A stretch of DNA of 57,192 nt, from contig NKJG01000012.1 in assembly GCA_002256395.1 (NCBI GenBank), positions 1 through 57,192 on the forward strand. Reading direction: 5' to 3'. Position numbers and translations under genes: made by a program. Positions 44,001 through 51,653 of this stretch are shown here, piece by piece. Below the pieces are notes generated by a model. The model did no database searches, was not told where the DNA came from, and worked only from the letters and a program-made list of their open reading frames with translations. The DNA comes from Bacteroidetes bacterium B1(2017). GTDB taxonomy: Bacteria > Bacteroidota > Bacteroidia > UKL13-3. Positions within the stretch are counted from its first letter, which is position 1. Each line of letters begins with the position of its first letter.

Positions 44001-44302
44001 AATACCTCACTTTTGTTCAAGTTTTTGGGAGAAATGGCCACTTTTCCTGGACTTTCGGGGAGTTGAGCGTAGGCATTTGCAGCAATATCCAATCTTAATC
44101 CTGCCTTTTGTTTGGCTTTGTCGGGCCCGTGGCAAGCGAAGCATTTATCTGATAATATGGGTTTTACGTGGATGTTGTAGTCGATTTCAGCAGGTAGGGT
44201 TTTGAGGGCGTCGGCTATTTCTTTGGGCAATTTTATTTTTGTTTGGGCATAGAGATGTCCAAGCGAAAATGTAGTTAAAAGGAGAATTTTTATTAATTTC
44301 AT
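41081..44302 (-). CDS. PSCyt1-DUF1549-LamG-DUF1553 cytochrome protein
   Basis: A 1073-residue exported protein. After a signal peptide (to about residue 20) comes a Planctomycete cytochrome C domain with CFACH at 54-58. DUF1549 (PSCyt2) follows from about 165 to 370 (LRRVSLDLTGLPPT…, SVGCARCHDHKYDPIS, which holds a second CxxCH). A concanavalin/LamG domain covers about 450-640 (FTVGLWLKIP, PALQIGGWWRG). DUF1553 (PSD1) fills about 760-1035 (LARGPAKRLTAEMIRDNAL…). It is thought to move electrons from a substrate held by the LamG domain; the reaction is unknown. It is upstream of the DUF1501 gene in the same direction. Confidence 0.88.
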   Translation of the reverse strand: MKLIKILLLTTFSLGHLYAQTKIKLPKEIADALKTLPAEIDYNIHVKPILSDKCFACHGPDKAKQKAGLRLDIAANAYAQLPESPGKVAISPKNLNKSEVFHRITSQDPSYMMPTPKSHLSLSDTEKATIIKWIENGAVYQPHWAFVKPSKKPIPAVDASQLVFNPIDNFILAKLKTQNLKQNKEADKEILLRRVSLDLTGLPPTITEIESFLSDNSPNAYEKQVDRLLTSPHYGEKMATDWLDLARFADSHGYTVDRLRDMSPYRDWVIKAFNQNMPYNNFIEQQLAGDLMPNPTKDMIIATAFNRNHQQNLEGGIVEEEFQTEYVMDRTNTFGDAFLGISVGCARCHDHKYDPISQKNYYELFSFFNNVREAGQIAWNDDPPTPTLLLPDQQKEKIIAFLKKTISENGENLNSEKQKAEANFDNWLKTKAYKKLSDYSIPKNNLKGHYTFEDSLKNSINPAQKGIMRRDAGTVDKPTFEKTGNNTYLTLDGDVYADLKDVGVFRKSEEFTVGLWLKIPKDMKEGVIFHKSNAERLYNFKGFHLYLKNNRLEATLAHTAPSNAITKLSISDVPRDKWQQITLTYDGSSTAAGLQVYLDGKPLEMETVIDQLYKDIIFFSKNEPALQIGGWWRGLGFKGGKVDDVVVYDRALTSLEINILAKKSSWNTISQKEIEHFSHTEKENLKQFYISAVDSNCLVAKKALIKSRTALADSMEHIPELMVMQEMPKPKRTFILQRGQYDAPGAEVFPNTPESILAFSNQYPKNRLGLAQWLTDENHPLTARVAVNRLWQNFFGTGLVKTAEDFGNQGEMPTHPELLDWLAVNFQENNWDLKQLSKRLVMSAAYRQDSKTDKNLREIDPENRFLARGPAKRLTAEMIRDNALLASGLLNEKIGGKSIKPYQPEGLWDINGANYKPDSSDEIYRRSLYIVVKRTVPNPTLGTFDASQRSSCIVRRQSTNTPLQALVTLNDPTFLEVAKKLGEQMCSDHDIKNSIVKTYQKLTGKQPTEAELKLLMNLREKEYQKFKAEPEKTKGWLSAGLSKTNPNLEAPALAANAVVASTILNSDAALTKR

Positions 44303-44644
44303 TTAGAAGTTAATTTCTAATAGATTTCGGTTAATCAATAGCGATAATTTCCAATCTTTCGTGCCCTTGCCGGGCGGGCTTACTTTTTTTTTGAAAAAAA
44401 AGTAACAAAAAAAACACTTTTTGAACAATGATGCTCTGTGAAATTTTGGATTTAACCTTTTCCCAATTAATAAATTTAGTCAGTCCAAAATTTCACAACG
44501 GACTGTTCAAAAAATATAATGAACCATTAGTATTTATTAACTTAACAGTGATATACTTAATGGGAGTTTTTTAAATTATAGGCATCTCAATACAAGTCGA
44601 TTTTGTTCTTGATTAATATTAAGTTATAATTTAAAAGTTATTAA
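44303..44644. other. Intergenic region with two inverted repeats
   Basis: Contains an extended A/T hairpin (TTACTTTTTTTT…AAAAAAAAGTAA, about 44388-44406) and a longer imperfect inverted repeat described separately. There is no gene in it. The minus-strand promoter of the PSCyt1/DUF1553 gene should lie here. Confidence 0.6.
44418..44514. repeat. Imperfect long inverted repeat
   Basis: Arms at 44418-44450 and 44484-44514 share TTTTTGAACA and TGTGAAATTTTGGA in opposite orientation; the inner 14 bases are a perfect match and the middle of the arm is diverged. The loop is about 33 bases. There is no T-run right after the right arm, so it is not a simple terminator. Confidence 0.75.
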
Positions 44645-46024
44645 TTACTTCAATGAATCGGGTTTTGAGAATTTGAAATTGCCGTATTCTATTTTGGTGT
44701 TGGGCAGTTTCTTTTTCAATTTTTCTATTCCTGATTCTGAAATTTTAGTTTTCCATAAATATAACACTTTCAGGGTTTTAATACTTGAAAGTGCGTCTAT
44801 ACTTTCATCCGAAATGTTGGTGTCATAAAGGTTCAGATGCTTTAAATTCTTTAAGTTTGCCAGTTCTTTTATGCCTTTATCTGTAATAGAGGTTTGATCA
44901 AGGTTTAGTTTTTCTATATTTTCAAAGGTTTTAATCTGTCCTAAATTTACATCTGATAATGCTTTATTATTGATTTTTAGCGAAAAAATATTTTCTCTAA
45001 TTGTTTGTAAATCAGTTATTTGATTTGTGTTTAAATCTTTGATGTTTACAAAATTTACAGCTAGTTTTTTGCCCTCCAATCCTTCGGAATTTATGACGAT
45101 TTTTTCATTTTTGAGTTTTTCTAATGATTGCTGATCAGGTTTATTGAGATTCGGTTCTAAAATACCCAGTTCAAGGTTTTCTGGAAGAATATTTTGTGAT
45201 GAAACTTCGTTCAATGGCGTTATCACTTGTGGAATGACAGTTTCCGTTTCTCCTGTAAATGATGCTCCCTTTTTTATCCAATAGTGTATTACGGAAATCT
45301 CTCCAGAAGTCAACTGAGATTTGCCTTTGGGAGGCATGTGTTTGTCGTCATCTAAAGGTAAAAGCAGGTTGGTGTATAGTGCACTTTTGCTCGGATTTCC
45401 TCCGATTAAAATTTCACCATTTTTCCCTCCTTTTCGTATAAATGTTTCAGCATCAAGACGTAACCCCCCTTTCTTTTTTCTGGAAGAATGGCAACTGTAG
45501 CATTTTTTTTCTAGAATTGGAACCACTTTTTCTTGGTATAAAAAAGTTTGTTTTACAGTTTCCTTGCTTGTATTCAAAGTGTCAATTTTGGTTTGTTTCT
45601 CAACATTCTGTGGAATTTCTGCCAATTGCTCTTGTTTGCCAAAAAGATAAGCTTCCCCATGCGTAATAGTTCCTCCAAAATGCCCTGCAATAGTCAGTGT
45701 TGCTGCCATTATGGACGACAAAATCATCCTTTGGTTTTTGTAGAGATAGGCTACAAAACCGAAAACCGTGGAGGCAATCGCAGTCCATTGGTGTTTTTGG
45801 ACAATTTCGGCTTCGTATTCACCACTTTGAGCTAGAAACCAACCTGCAATGCAAGAAAACAAAGCAGCTACTGAACCCAAAAGTAAAGCGAGTGAAATAG
45901 CCTCGGTCAATTCTGCTTTTTGCCAATTTTGATAAATTATCATTAAGAAAGCAAACAGCAAAATGCCAATAGGCAGATGCACCAAAAGCGGATGAAACTG
46001 ACCGACGACTTGCGAATAGTTCAT
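44645..46024 (-). CDS. DUF2231-cytochrome c-LRR membrane protein
   Basis: A 459-residue protein beginning with the ATG at 46022-46024, which overlaps the esterase stop (TAATG); nine extra N-terminal residues in a longer frame are unlikely. Residues 1-110 form a four-helix DUF2231-type membrane domain (FHPLLVHLPIGILLF, HFGGTITHGE near 115). A Planctomycete cytochrome C domain follows, with CYSCH at 175-179 and HMPPKGKSQLT near 236. The last ~130 residues are leucine-rich repeats of the short (24-residue) type (LKHLNLYDTNISDESID…). It probably links membrane electron transfer to a surface partner. Such proteins accompany DUF1553/DUF1501 genes. Confidence 0.82.
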   Translation of the reverse strand: MNYSQVVGQFHPLLVHLPIGILLFAFLMIIYQNWQKAELTEAISLALLLGSVAALFSCIAGWFLAQSGEYEAEIVQKHQWTAIASTVFGFVAYLYKNQRMILSSIMAATLTIAGHFGGTITHGEAYLFGKQEQLAEIPQNVEKQTKIDTLNTSKETVKQTFLYQEKVVPILEKKCYSCHSSRKKKGGLRLDAETFIRKGGKNGEILIGGNPSKSALYTNLLLPLDDDKHMPPKGKSQLTSGEISVIHYWIKKGASFTGETETVIPQVITPLNEVSSQNILPENLELGILEPNLNKPDQQSLEKLKNEKIVINSEGLEGKKLAVNFVNIKDLNTNQITDLQTIRENIFSLKINNKALSDVNLGQIKTFENIEKLNLDQTSITDKGIKELANLKNLKHLNLYDTNISDESIDALSSIKTLKVLYLWKTKISESGIEKLKKKLPNTKIEYGNFKFSKPDSLK

Positions 46025-47319
46025 TATTCTTTCAGCTTGCCAACTAGCCAATTGCCTACTTTTTCTTGCTGCTCGGGGTAAGTCCAGTGACCTGTTTCTA
46101 ATGCCAAATACAACTCTTTTGGTGCTTTGATCACATTATAAGCAGCATACATGGAAGTAGGTGGACAGGTTTCGTCATTGTATCCCCATGAATATATTCC
46201 TGGTTGGCTGAGTCTGCGGGCAAAGTTTACTACATCGTAATAAGCTACTGTTTCGATTTTTTCTTTTTTGTCGTTTACTGCTCGGCTATTTTTGTCGAAA
46301 TAATGCGGCCAACCGCCTGCTCTTCCGTTGAGATACCCAGTAACGTCAGAAATGGCTGGGTAAAATGCTCCGAGCCACTTCACGCGGCTGTCGAGGGCGG
46401 CCGTGACGATAGACAATGCTCCGCCTTGGCTTCCGCCAGTTACGGCCAGATTTTTACCATCATATTGAGGCAAGCTAACCAAAAAATCATTGGCTCTTAC
46501 ACAACCCAAATACACTCTTTTATAGAAAAAACGGTTTTTATCGTCTAGGTTATAACTGGGATAGCCGTTTAGAATTCCTCTCCCTAAGTCTGCATAAACC
46601 TGAGGGTCGAGGTTTACAGGAATACCATGAATACCTATTTGAAGCGTGATAATTCCTTTTTCGGCATTTGCAATGTCTCCAGCGTAAGGCCTTACCCCAG
46701 CTCCTGGCACTTGGAGCAATGCTGGGTATTTTCCTTCTTTTTTGGGTACACAAAGAATTCCGTACAATCTTGTGCCAACTGCAAAGTTTTGAATATTAAC
46801 CTGATACACGTTTACTTTTTCGGTGCAACGTTCAGGCAATAAGGTCATTTTTGCATCAAGTGGAATTTTGGCCAAATCAGATTTTGCTTCGGTCCAGAAT
46901 GCATCAAAATCAGATGGATTTGCCACAGTGGGTTGTATATCAATAGGATTAAAGCCCGCAGTAGCTAAATTTCTATATTCTTTTCCGTCGATTTCGGCTA
47001 TGGCTACACAACGTAAAAAGCCAGCGGTTGTCAGGGTGCCTGCTTCTAAAGTTTGTGTTCCTGTGGCCAGTGTAATGGTTTCTTTTTTTGTAGGTTCCAT
47101 TTTTTCTGGCCCTATTTCATAGCGGACTTTGGCGTTTTTTATGGGATTGCCGTTTTGTAAAACAGAAATCGTAAACTTTGCTTTTTCACCAACTTTATAG
47201 GTCCAGTCGGTATGATCGGCTGCAACTATAACTTTAATGAATTTCTCGGTGGGTTGGGCAAAGGCGAGATGAATAGTCGTAAAAGAAGCAATTAAACTGA
47301 AAGTTATCTTTTTAAACAT
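46024..47319 (-). CDS. Acetyl xylan esterase (AXE1/cephalosporin C deacetylase family)
   Basis: A 431-residue exported alpha/beta hydrolase with a signal peptide ending near residue 21. The nucleophile is S297 in TGGSQGG; the acid is the Asp in GYNDETCPP and the His is in LETGHWTYPE near the end. An N-terminal beta-sandwich (30-130) precedes the hydrolase, as in carbohydrate esterase 7-type proteins. It removes acetyl groups from xylan-like glycans in the periplasm. It is the first gene of the minus-strand unit that continues with the DUF2231 cytochrome protein (one-base overlap). Confidence 0.85.
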   Translation of the reverse strand: MFKKITFSLIASFTTIHLAFAQPTEKFIKVIVAADHTDWTYKVGEKAKFTISVLQNGNPIKNAKVRYEIGPEKMEPTKKETITLATGTQTLEAGTLTTAGFLRCVAIAEIDGKEYRNLATAGFNPIDIQPTVANPSDFDAFWTEAKSDLAKIPLDAKMTLLPERCTEKVNVYQVNIQNFAVGTRLYGILCVPKKEGKYPALLQVPGAGVRPYAGDIANAEKGIITLQIGIHGIPVNLDPQVYADLGRGILNGYPSYNLDDKNRFFYKRVYLGCVRANDFLVSLPQYDGKNLAVTGGSQGGALSIVTAALDSRVKWLGAFYPAISDVTGYLNGRAGGWPHYFDKNSRAVNDKKEKIETVAYYDVVNFARRLSQPGIYSWGYNDETCPPTSMYAAYNVIKAPKELYLALETGHWTYPEQQEKVGNWLVGKLKE

Positions 47320-47633
47320 ATCAATGTATTTTTATGGTTGAATACCACTATTTATGGATTTTTTTTGAAAGTGCCAAATAAAGTTTTTCTTAAATTTTGT
47401 AGATATACGGCATTTTAAAGCGGTAATAAACTAATAGTCAAGCTTTAAAATTATAATGAATCCCCCTTTAATCAGAAAATAATTGATTTTTTTTGAGGTG
47501 AATATCAGATTTTTTTTGTTGTTTTGGAAACTTAAATTTGAACAGGAAAATAAACTACAATACCACAAGCATTCATTTGTAAGGCTATGCCTATGAATAA
47601 ATGGTAAATTAGGTATTCTAAAGCCCTAACTAA
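47320..47633. other. Divergent intergenic region
   Basis: 314 bases between the acetyl xylan esterase (minus) and a lipoprotein gene (plus). It should carry both promoters, but no confident TAnnTTTG box was found on either strand. A near match, TTCATTTG, is at about 47572-47579 on the plus strand. Confidence 0.4.
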
Positions 47634-48197
47634 ATGAAATTTTACAAGCCACTCTTTATACTTTTTACAACCTTAGTTTTTTCAGCTTGTGAGCAAGCAG
47701 AACCTAGTCCTGATCAACAAATATTGGGCGATTGGAAATTGATTTCCTCAGAGGCTTTGTTACATATTCGTGAAAAAGATCCTGAGTTGGCTAACTCTGA
47801 GTTGGCATCTAAAAACTTGGTGATGAGTTTTGCCAAAGACGGAACCTATGAAATCAAAATTGACGATAGAAGTACAGATATCGATATGGTTGATTTAGAT
47901 GCATTCTACTTGAATAATAAAGGTACTTATGAATTCAAATCAGGTTTTTTAGAGTTTAAATCTTCAGATTTTGCCTCAGACCTTACCGTCATAAAATACA
48001 AATTGTCATTTAATAATAAAGATGCATTTGAGATGGTGGTTGACCGTGAATTGTACTTAGAGATGATCAGAAAATTGGTGGAGGCTCAATGGAGTTATTT
48101 TCAAACTATGGGCAAAACCGTTGATGAAGTTATGGCCGAGCTTTCGGTGGATTTATTAGAATTTAAGAGTAAGTCGAAGTACTTGAGGGTTAAATAA
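47634..48197 (+). CDS. Lipocalin-like lipoprotein, unknown function
   Basis: A 187-residue protein with a lipoprotein signal (LVFSAC, modified C19). Residues about 28-110 have a lipocalin-like start QILGDWKLISSE and alternating beta strands (SFAKDGTYEIKIDDR, NNKGTYEFKSGFLEFK). The C-terminal part is helical. Such DUF-type lipoproteins are common in Bacteroidota and have no known function. It overlaps the convergent small gene by 8 bases. Confidence 0.7.
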   Translation: MKFYKPLFILFTTLVFSACEQAEPSPDQQILGDWKLISSEALLHIREKDPELANSELASKNLVMSFAKDGTYEIKIDDRSTDIDMVDLDAFYLNNKGTYEFKSGFLEFKSSDFASDLTVIKYKLSFNNKDAFEMVVDRELYLEMIRKLVEAQWSYFQTMGKTVDEVMAELSVDLLEFKSKSKYLRVK

Positions 48198-48516
48198 TTA
48201 TCTCATCTACATTAATTCCTACTATTTTCATGGCAATGAGTTCTATTTCAACGATGAATTCTACCTCTTCATTTTTAAAATATTCGGTATCCCAGTCTGC
48301 GTAGTATTTTTGAGTTTCAGCTTGAAGATCAATGCCTTCTTTTTTTAGATGAAATATCAGGAAATTGGTAAAATCAAGTATTTCAAGCCGCATTTGCTCT
48401 ACCACATCGTCGCCTGGCCATTTTAAATCACGGTCTTCCCATTCGTCGAGAATTAGCCAATCTTTGGTTTTAAAATCTTCAAGGTGTGCTATTTTTTCTT
48501 CGGTAGAAATGTTCAT
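48190..48516 (-). CDS. Small acidic protein, unknown function
   Basis: A 108-residue soluble protein, acidic (many Glu and Asp), predicted mostly helical: EEKIAHLEDFKTKDWLILDEWEDRD near the start, MRLEILDFTNFLIFHLKKEG in the middle. I do not recognise the family. It starts with ATG at 48514-48516 and overlaps the 3' end of the convergent lipoprotein gene. Codon use is normal for the window. Confidence 0.6.
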   Translation of the reverse strand: MNISTEEKIAHLEDFKTKDWLILDEWEDRDLKWPGDDVVEQMRLEILDFTNFLIFHLKKEGIDLQAETQKYYADWDTEYFKNEEVEFIVEIELIAMKIVGINVDEIII

Positions 48517-48571
48517 TTTTGGAATTATTTACCCACAAAGGTAATGTAAAATGAAGTAAAAATTGGGGACA

Positions 48572-48604
48572 AAAAAAGCCGAAGTTTTCGTCTTCGGCTT
48601 TTTT
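48572..48604. terminator. Terminator after the histone-like gene
   Basis: Thirteen-base arms (AAAAAAGCCGAAG / CTTCGGCTTTTTT) with a seven-base loop; lies 15 bases past the histone-like stop on the minus strand and can act in both directions. Confidence 0.9.
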
Positions 48605-48619
48605 AAGGAAATATAAATA

Positions 48620-49066
48620 TTATTGAGCTGGCGTCTCTATTTTCGGTGCTTTTTTAACCACTTCTGGTTTTACGGCTTTCACCACTGCTGGTTTTGCGGC
48701 TGGTTTTGCTGCAGTTTTAGTCGTAGTTTTTGGGGTAACCTTGGTTGGAGTTTTCTTAAGAATCTCAACTTTCGGAGCAACAGTTTCAGCTAACACTTCT
48801 TTTTTTGGAGCTACCACTTTTTTGCTTGATTTTTTGTCTGCCTTTTTCGAAGGTTTCTTAGCAGATTTTTTTGCTTCTTTTTCAGCCTTTTTAGCGTCTT
48901 TTTCAGCTTTCTTTTTCGCTTTTTTTCTATCCTCTATTATCATTTCAGCCAATTTCTCCGCTGATTTTTTAGTAGCTTTCTCTATTTTTTTGTTAGAGTC
49001 ACCTTTAACTATAGCATTTATTGCTTCTTCAATTTGTTTTTTGAGAGCTTGTTTTTCTGCTTTCAT
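48620..49066 (-). CDS. Histone H1-like Lys/Ala/Pro-rich protein
   Basis: A 148-residue protein of very low complexity. Residues 1-55 are a helical region; from about 48 on it is a tract of KKAEKDAKKAEKEAKKSAKK type, then a Pro/Thr/Lys tail (TPKTTTKTAAKPAAKPAVV…). This is the composition of bacterial histone H1-like proteins that condense DNA or RNA. Length and repeats will vary between strains. There is no signal peptide. It is monocistronic, with its own terminator. Confidence 0.75.
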   Translation of the reverse strand: MKAEKQALKKQIEEAINAIVKGDSNKKIEKATKKSAEKLAEMIIEDRKKAKKKAEKDAKKAEKEAKKSAKKPSKKADKKSSKKVVAPKKEVLAETVAPKVEILKKTPTKVTPKTTTKTAAKPAAKPAVVKAVKPEVVKKAPKIETPAQ

Positions 49067-49341
49067 ATTTTTATCTGTTATGTACTGTTATAATCTGCAA
49101 TATTATAAAAAACTATTGTTAAGTCAATATTAAGTTTTTTTTGGTGGCTAACATTTCGGGTCCGTTTGAGTTAACCATTTCAATTCCAAAATAGCGTACT
49201 TGTGATTCAAGATTTAATGGGTCTTATGAAATATTAAAATACAGTTCATTTTTCAGGCGGTTGAAACAAGCCCATTTTTATTTAAATACAATACTTTTAC
49301 AGATTGGAGGTTAGTAATTTGGTTTATGAATAAACTAACTG

Positions 49342-49820
49342 TTAATGGTAATAGATAGTCAATTTTGGTCTAATTAGTGAATTTACTTCTTCAGAAGAAG
49401 TTAAGCACAATGATTTATAAATAGACTCATCGAGCATTCTTATTTCAAAACCATAGTTTGTTGAAGCCATTATGTCCATCAAAATATTTTTTACATTTAT
49501 TTTTAAGAAGTTTTGGGTTGGAATTGAACTTGCGGTGATTGTTACGGAATTTATTTCGGATGTTGAAGGTTTAGAATTCCATGTTAAGGTGGATTCACTC
49601 CAATTCGACAATGCCCTTTTGATTAAAAAAGTATTTTCTCCAGAATGTCCGGTTTGTCCTGAAAAGTACGGGTAGGTATTTATTAATTCTTGACTATAGA
49701 AAAGATCTAAATGAGCGGAGTCGATAGCTGCAGAACTTGGAATACCTGATAAATCAAATTTAAGATATGCCCTTTTTATATTTATGTTTCCACTATATGT
49801 CCACACTGCGGGAGATAGAA
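49342..49820 (-). pseudogene. 5'-truncated DNRLRE-domain protein gene
   Basis: The frame from about 49820 down to the stop at 49342 codes for the last ~155 residues of a DNRLRE domain (INIKRAYLKFDLSGIPSS, FLIKRALSNWSESTLTW, YGFEIRMLDES, RPKLTIYYH). The first strands of the domain and any signal peptide are missing. The frame stays open to 49887 only because it runs through the GH38 fragment on the other strand, and those ~20 residues are not related to the family. There is no plausible start or promoter at the break. Confidence 0.75.
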
Positions 49821-50163
49821 ATTTTCTCTGGAACACCAAAATCCATTTACAACAGGTTGGATTAAGGGTAAAAATGAAAGTAGGCAAAACAGCTTTTCAC
49901 TACTTTCTGTTAGCGACCCAAATGTATTGCTTTGGAGTGTAAAACCATCAGAAGAAGGTATAGAAAATGGTTTAATCACTCGCTTTTGGAATTTTAATGC
50001 TAAGGCTGTTAGCCCAATCTTAAAACTTTCAAAACCAATAAATACGGCTTGGCAAACAACGCATATTGAAACCAATGAACAACCATTGAAAGTAAATAAT
50101 GAGGTTTTGAATACCAGTTTTAAAGCCTTTCAAATGAAGACGTATAGGTTGATAGTGGAATAG
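49820..50163 (+). pseudogene. 5'-truncated GH38 alpha-mannosidase C-terminal fragment
   Basis: Reading frame from about 49819 to the TAG at 50161-50163 gives ~113 residues that match the C-terminal end of family 38 alpha-mannosidases (FSLEHQNPFTTGW, NVLLWSVKPSEEGIENGLI, LNTSFKAFQMKTYRLI). A stop lies just upstream at 49816-49818, and the catalytic domain is absent. It therefore cannot encode an active mannosidase. It meets the truncated DNRLRE fragment at 49820. Confidence 0.8.
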
Positions 50164-50242
50164 TTAATCAGCTACATTTTAATCTCAATTCAATTTAACA
50201 GCAATTGAGCATGATTTTAAAATTATAAAATAATCTATAAAA

Positions 50243-50276
50243 AACTTGTATGTATATCTATAATGAGCTACGTTTG
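50243..50276 (+). promoter_or_regulatory. marR promoter with overlapping operator
   Basis: TACGTTTG at 50269-50276 is a full match to the -7 box TAnnTTTG, and the TTG at 50246-50248 sits 20 bases upstream as -33. The -33 lies inside AACTTGTATGTATATCTA (50243-50260), an imperfect palindrome shared with the site before the pirin gene. A bound MarR dimer would block RNA polymerase here. Confidence 0.6.
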
Positions 50277-50293
50277 TATGATAATTATAAACG

Positions 50294-50749
50294 ATGGCAA
50301 CCTTAGAAGAAGAAATAAAACAATCAAAATTTCCTAATGAGCATATCAAAGCCAATTTGAATGTGCTGTTTACTGCTAATTGGTTGTATAATAAAATATC
50401 GGCTAATTTAAAACCATTTAATTTAACCCATGAGCAATTTAATGTATTGAGAATTTTGAAGGGAAGTCATCCCCAAAATATGTGTCAAAAGGATATTTTG
50501 TCAAGGATGATAGCTCCTAATTCTAACGTTACGTTGATTGTGAAGAAGCTGATTGATAAGCAGCTGATTGTCGTCCAACAATCTGCCGTAGATAAAAGAG
50601 AGTATGAAATAAACATCACTGATGCTGGTTTAGAATTATTGGAAGTCATAGGAAAAGACTTACAAAGTAAGCCAAATAGGTTTGGAAATCTTAGTGTCTC
50701 CGAAGCGTTCCATTTGAACGCTTTATTAGATAAATTGAGAGAGGAATGA
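50294..50749 (+). CDS. MarR family transcriptional regulator
   Basis: A 151-residue winged-helix protein. The core runs from NLTHEQFNVLRILKG near 42 through KDILSRMIAPNSNVTLIVKKLIDKQLI (the recognition helix and wing), then a coiled C-terminal dimerisation helix. No Cys cluster typical of thiol-sensing OhrR is present apart from C61 in NMCQK, which lies in the DNA-binding domain. MarR proteins usually repress an operon for an electrophile, antibiotic or oxidant until the ligand is bound. The divergent-free arrangement with a matching site before the next gene makes autoregulation and control of the pirin operon likely. Confidence 0.88.
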   Translation: MATLEEEIKQSKFPNEHIKANLNVLFTANWLYNKISANLKPFNLTHEQFNVLRILKGSHPQNMCQKDILSRMIAPNSNVTLIVKKLIDKQLIVVQQSAVDKREYEINITDAGLELLEVIGKDLQSKPNRFGNLSVSEAFHLNALLDKLREE

Positions 50750-50767
50750 ACCCTTTTTTTGAAATAA

Positions 50768-50785
50768 TAGTTGTATGTATAACTA
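50768..50785 (+). promoter_or_regulatory. Second MarR operator-like site, before the pirin gene
   Basis: TAGTTGTATGTATAACTA is an imperfect palindrome (14 of 18 positions pair) and shares TTGTATGTATA with the site in the marR promoter. It lies 17 bases upstream of the pirin ATG. Confidence 0.55.
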
Positions 50786-50801
50786 ATATAATAACTAAAT
50801 C

Positions 50802-51641
50802 ATGTTTAAGAAAATATCAAAATCGATCAAAGCACACGCTAGTAAAAGCATGGGTCCAAGCGTTAGGCAAGTGATACCAAGTGCAATTGGCAATATTGAC
50901 CCCTTTGTTTTTTTAGACCACTTTGGCCCAGTGGAAAAAAAACCAAGAGGGCAAGGAGTTCCACCTCACCCACATGCTGGCATTGCTACCATTACATATC
51001 TTTTTACAGGCAGTAATCGTCATCAAGATAGTAAAGGTCATGATGCTGTGGTGCAGGCAGGCGATATTGCTTGGATGCAAGCAGGTAGGGGCATTGTACA
51101 TGCAGAAGGAATGAATGAAAATAGAACAGAACCTGAAACGGTTCAGGGCTTACAATTTTGGATTTCACTTCCAGCTAAGGATAAGTTTATTGAGCCTGTA
51201 TTCTATCATCATGTTTCGGCTCAATTCCCTGAATTCAAATTGGGCGAAGCAACCGTAAAAGTATTGAGTGGAGTTTTGTTGGGCTATCAATCACCTGTCA
51301 AAAGTTTATCACCAGCTTACATTTATGAATTTAAAATACCTAAGAACCAATCTATCGAAATTCCAATAAAAGAGGGTGATACTGCAGGGTTGTATGTAGT
51401 AAATGGTCACTTAAACATAGAAAACCAAAGCCTTTTACCTACAACAATTACTTCGTTTTCGGTTGAAGGAGATTCGATTCAAGTAGATTCGATTGAAGAA
51501 ACTCATTTTATGCTCTTCGGAGGTACACCACTCAATGAACCCATAGTTGGCTATGCCTCTTATGTGATGAATAGCGAAGAACAAATTCGCCGAGTAATGA
51601 TGGATTACCAAATGGGTAAAATGGGAACAGTTCAAATTTAA
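50802..51641 (+). CDS. Pirin family protein (bicupin)
   Basis: A 279-residue pirin with the metal ligands H56 and H58 (PPHPHAGI) and H100 and E102 (GRGIVHAEG) in the first cupin barrel. Pirins bind iron or nickel; bacterial members can be quercetinases or redox-linked regulators. The second barrel starts near residue 165 and carries no obvious metal site. It is the first structural gene after marR (52 bases) and the operon continues with an alkene reductase 12 bases later. Confidence 0.85.
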   Translation: MFKKISKSIKAHASKSMGPSVRQVIPSAIGNIDPFVFLDHFGPVEKKPRGQGVPPHPHAGIATITYLFTGSNRHQDSKGHDAVVQAGDIAWMQAGRGIVHAEGMNENRTEPETVQGLQFWISLPAKDKFIEPVFYHHVSAQFPEFKLGEATVKVLSGVLLGYQSPVKSLSPAYIYEFKIPKNQSIEIPIKEGDTAGLYVVNGHLNIENQSLLPTTITSFSVEGDSIQVDSIEETHFMLFGGTPLNEPIVGYASYVMNSEEQIRRVMMDYQMGKMGTVQI

Positions 51642-51653
51642 ACAAATAGATAG

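Noticed and set aside
44388..44406. A/T hairpin as a terminator
   Set aside because: The arms are pure A and T with no GC core; it looks like a common intergenic repeat and there is no gene end beside it.
45259..45900. Several plus-strand frames inside the DUF2231-cytochrome gene
   Set aside because: They are short, overlap one another and have no motifs; they are shadows of the minus-strand gene.
48741..49133. Phe/Ala-rich 130-codon plus-strand frame
   Set aside because: It is the antisense of the Lys-rich histone-like gene (AAA/AAG becomes TTT/CTT).
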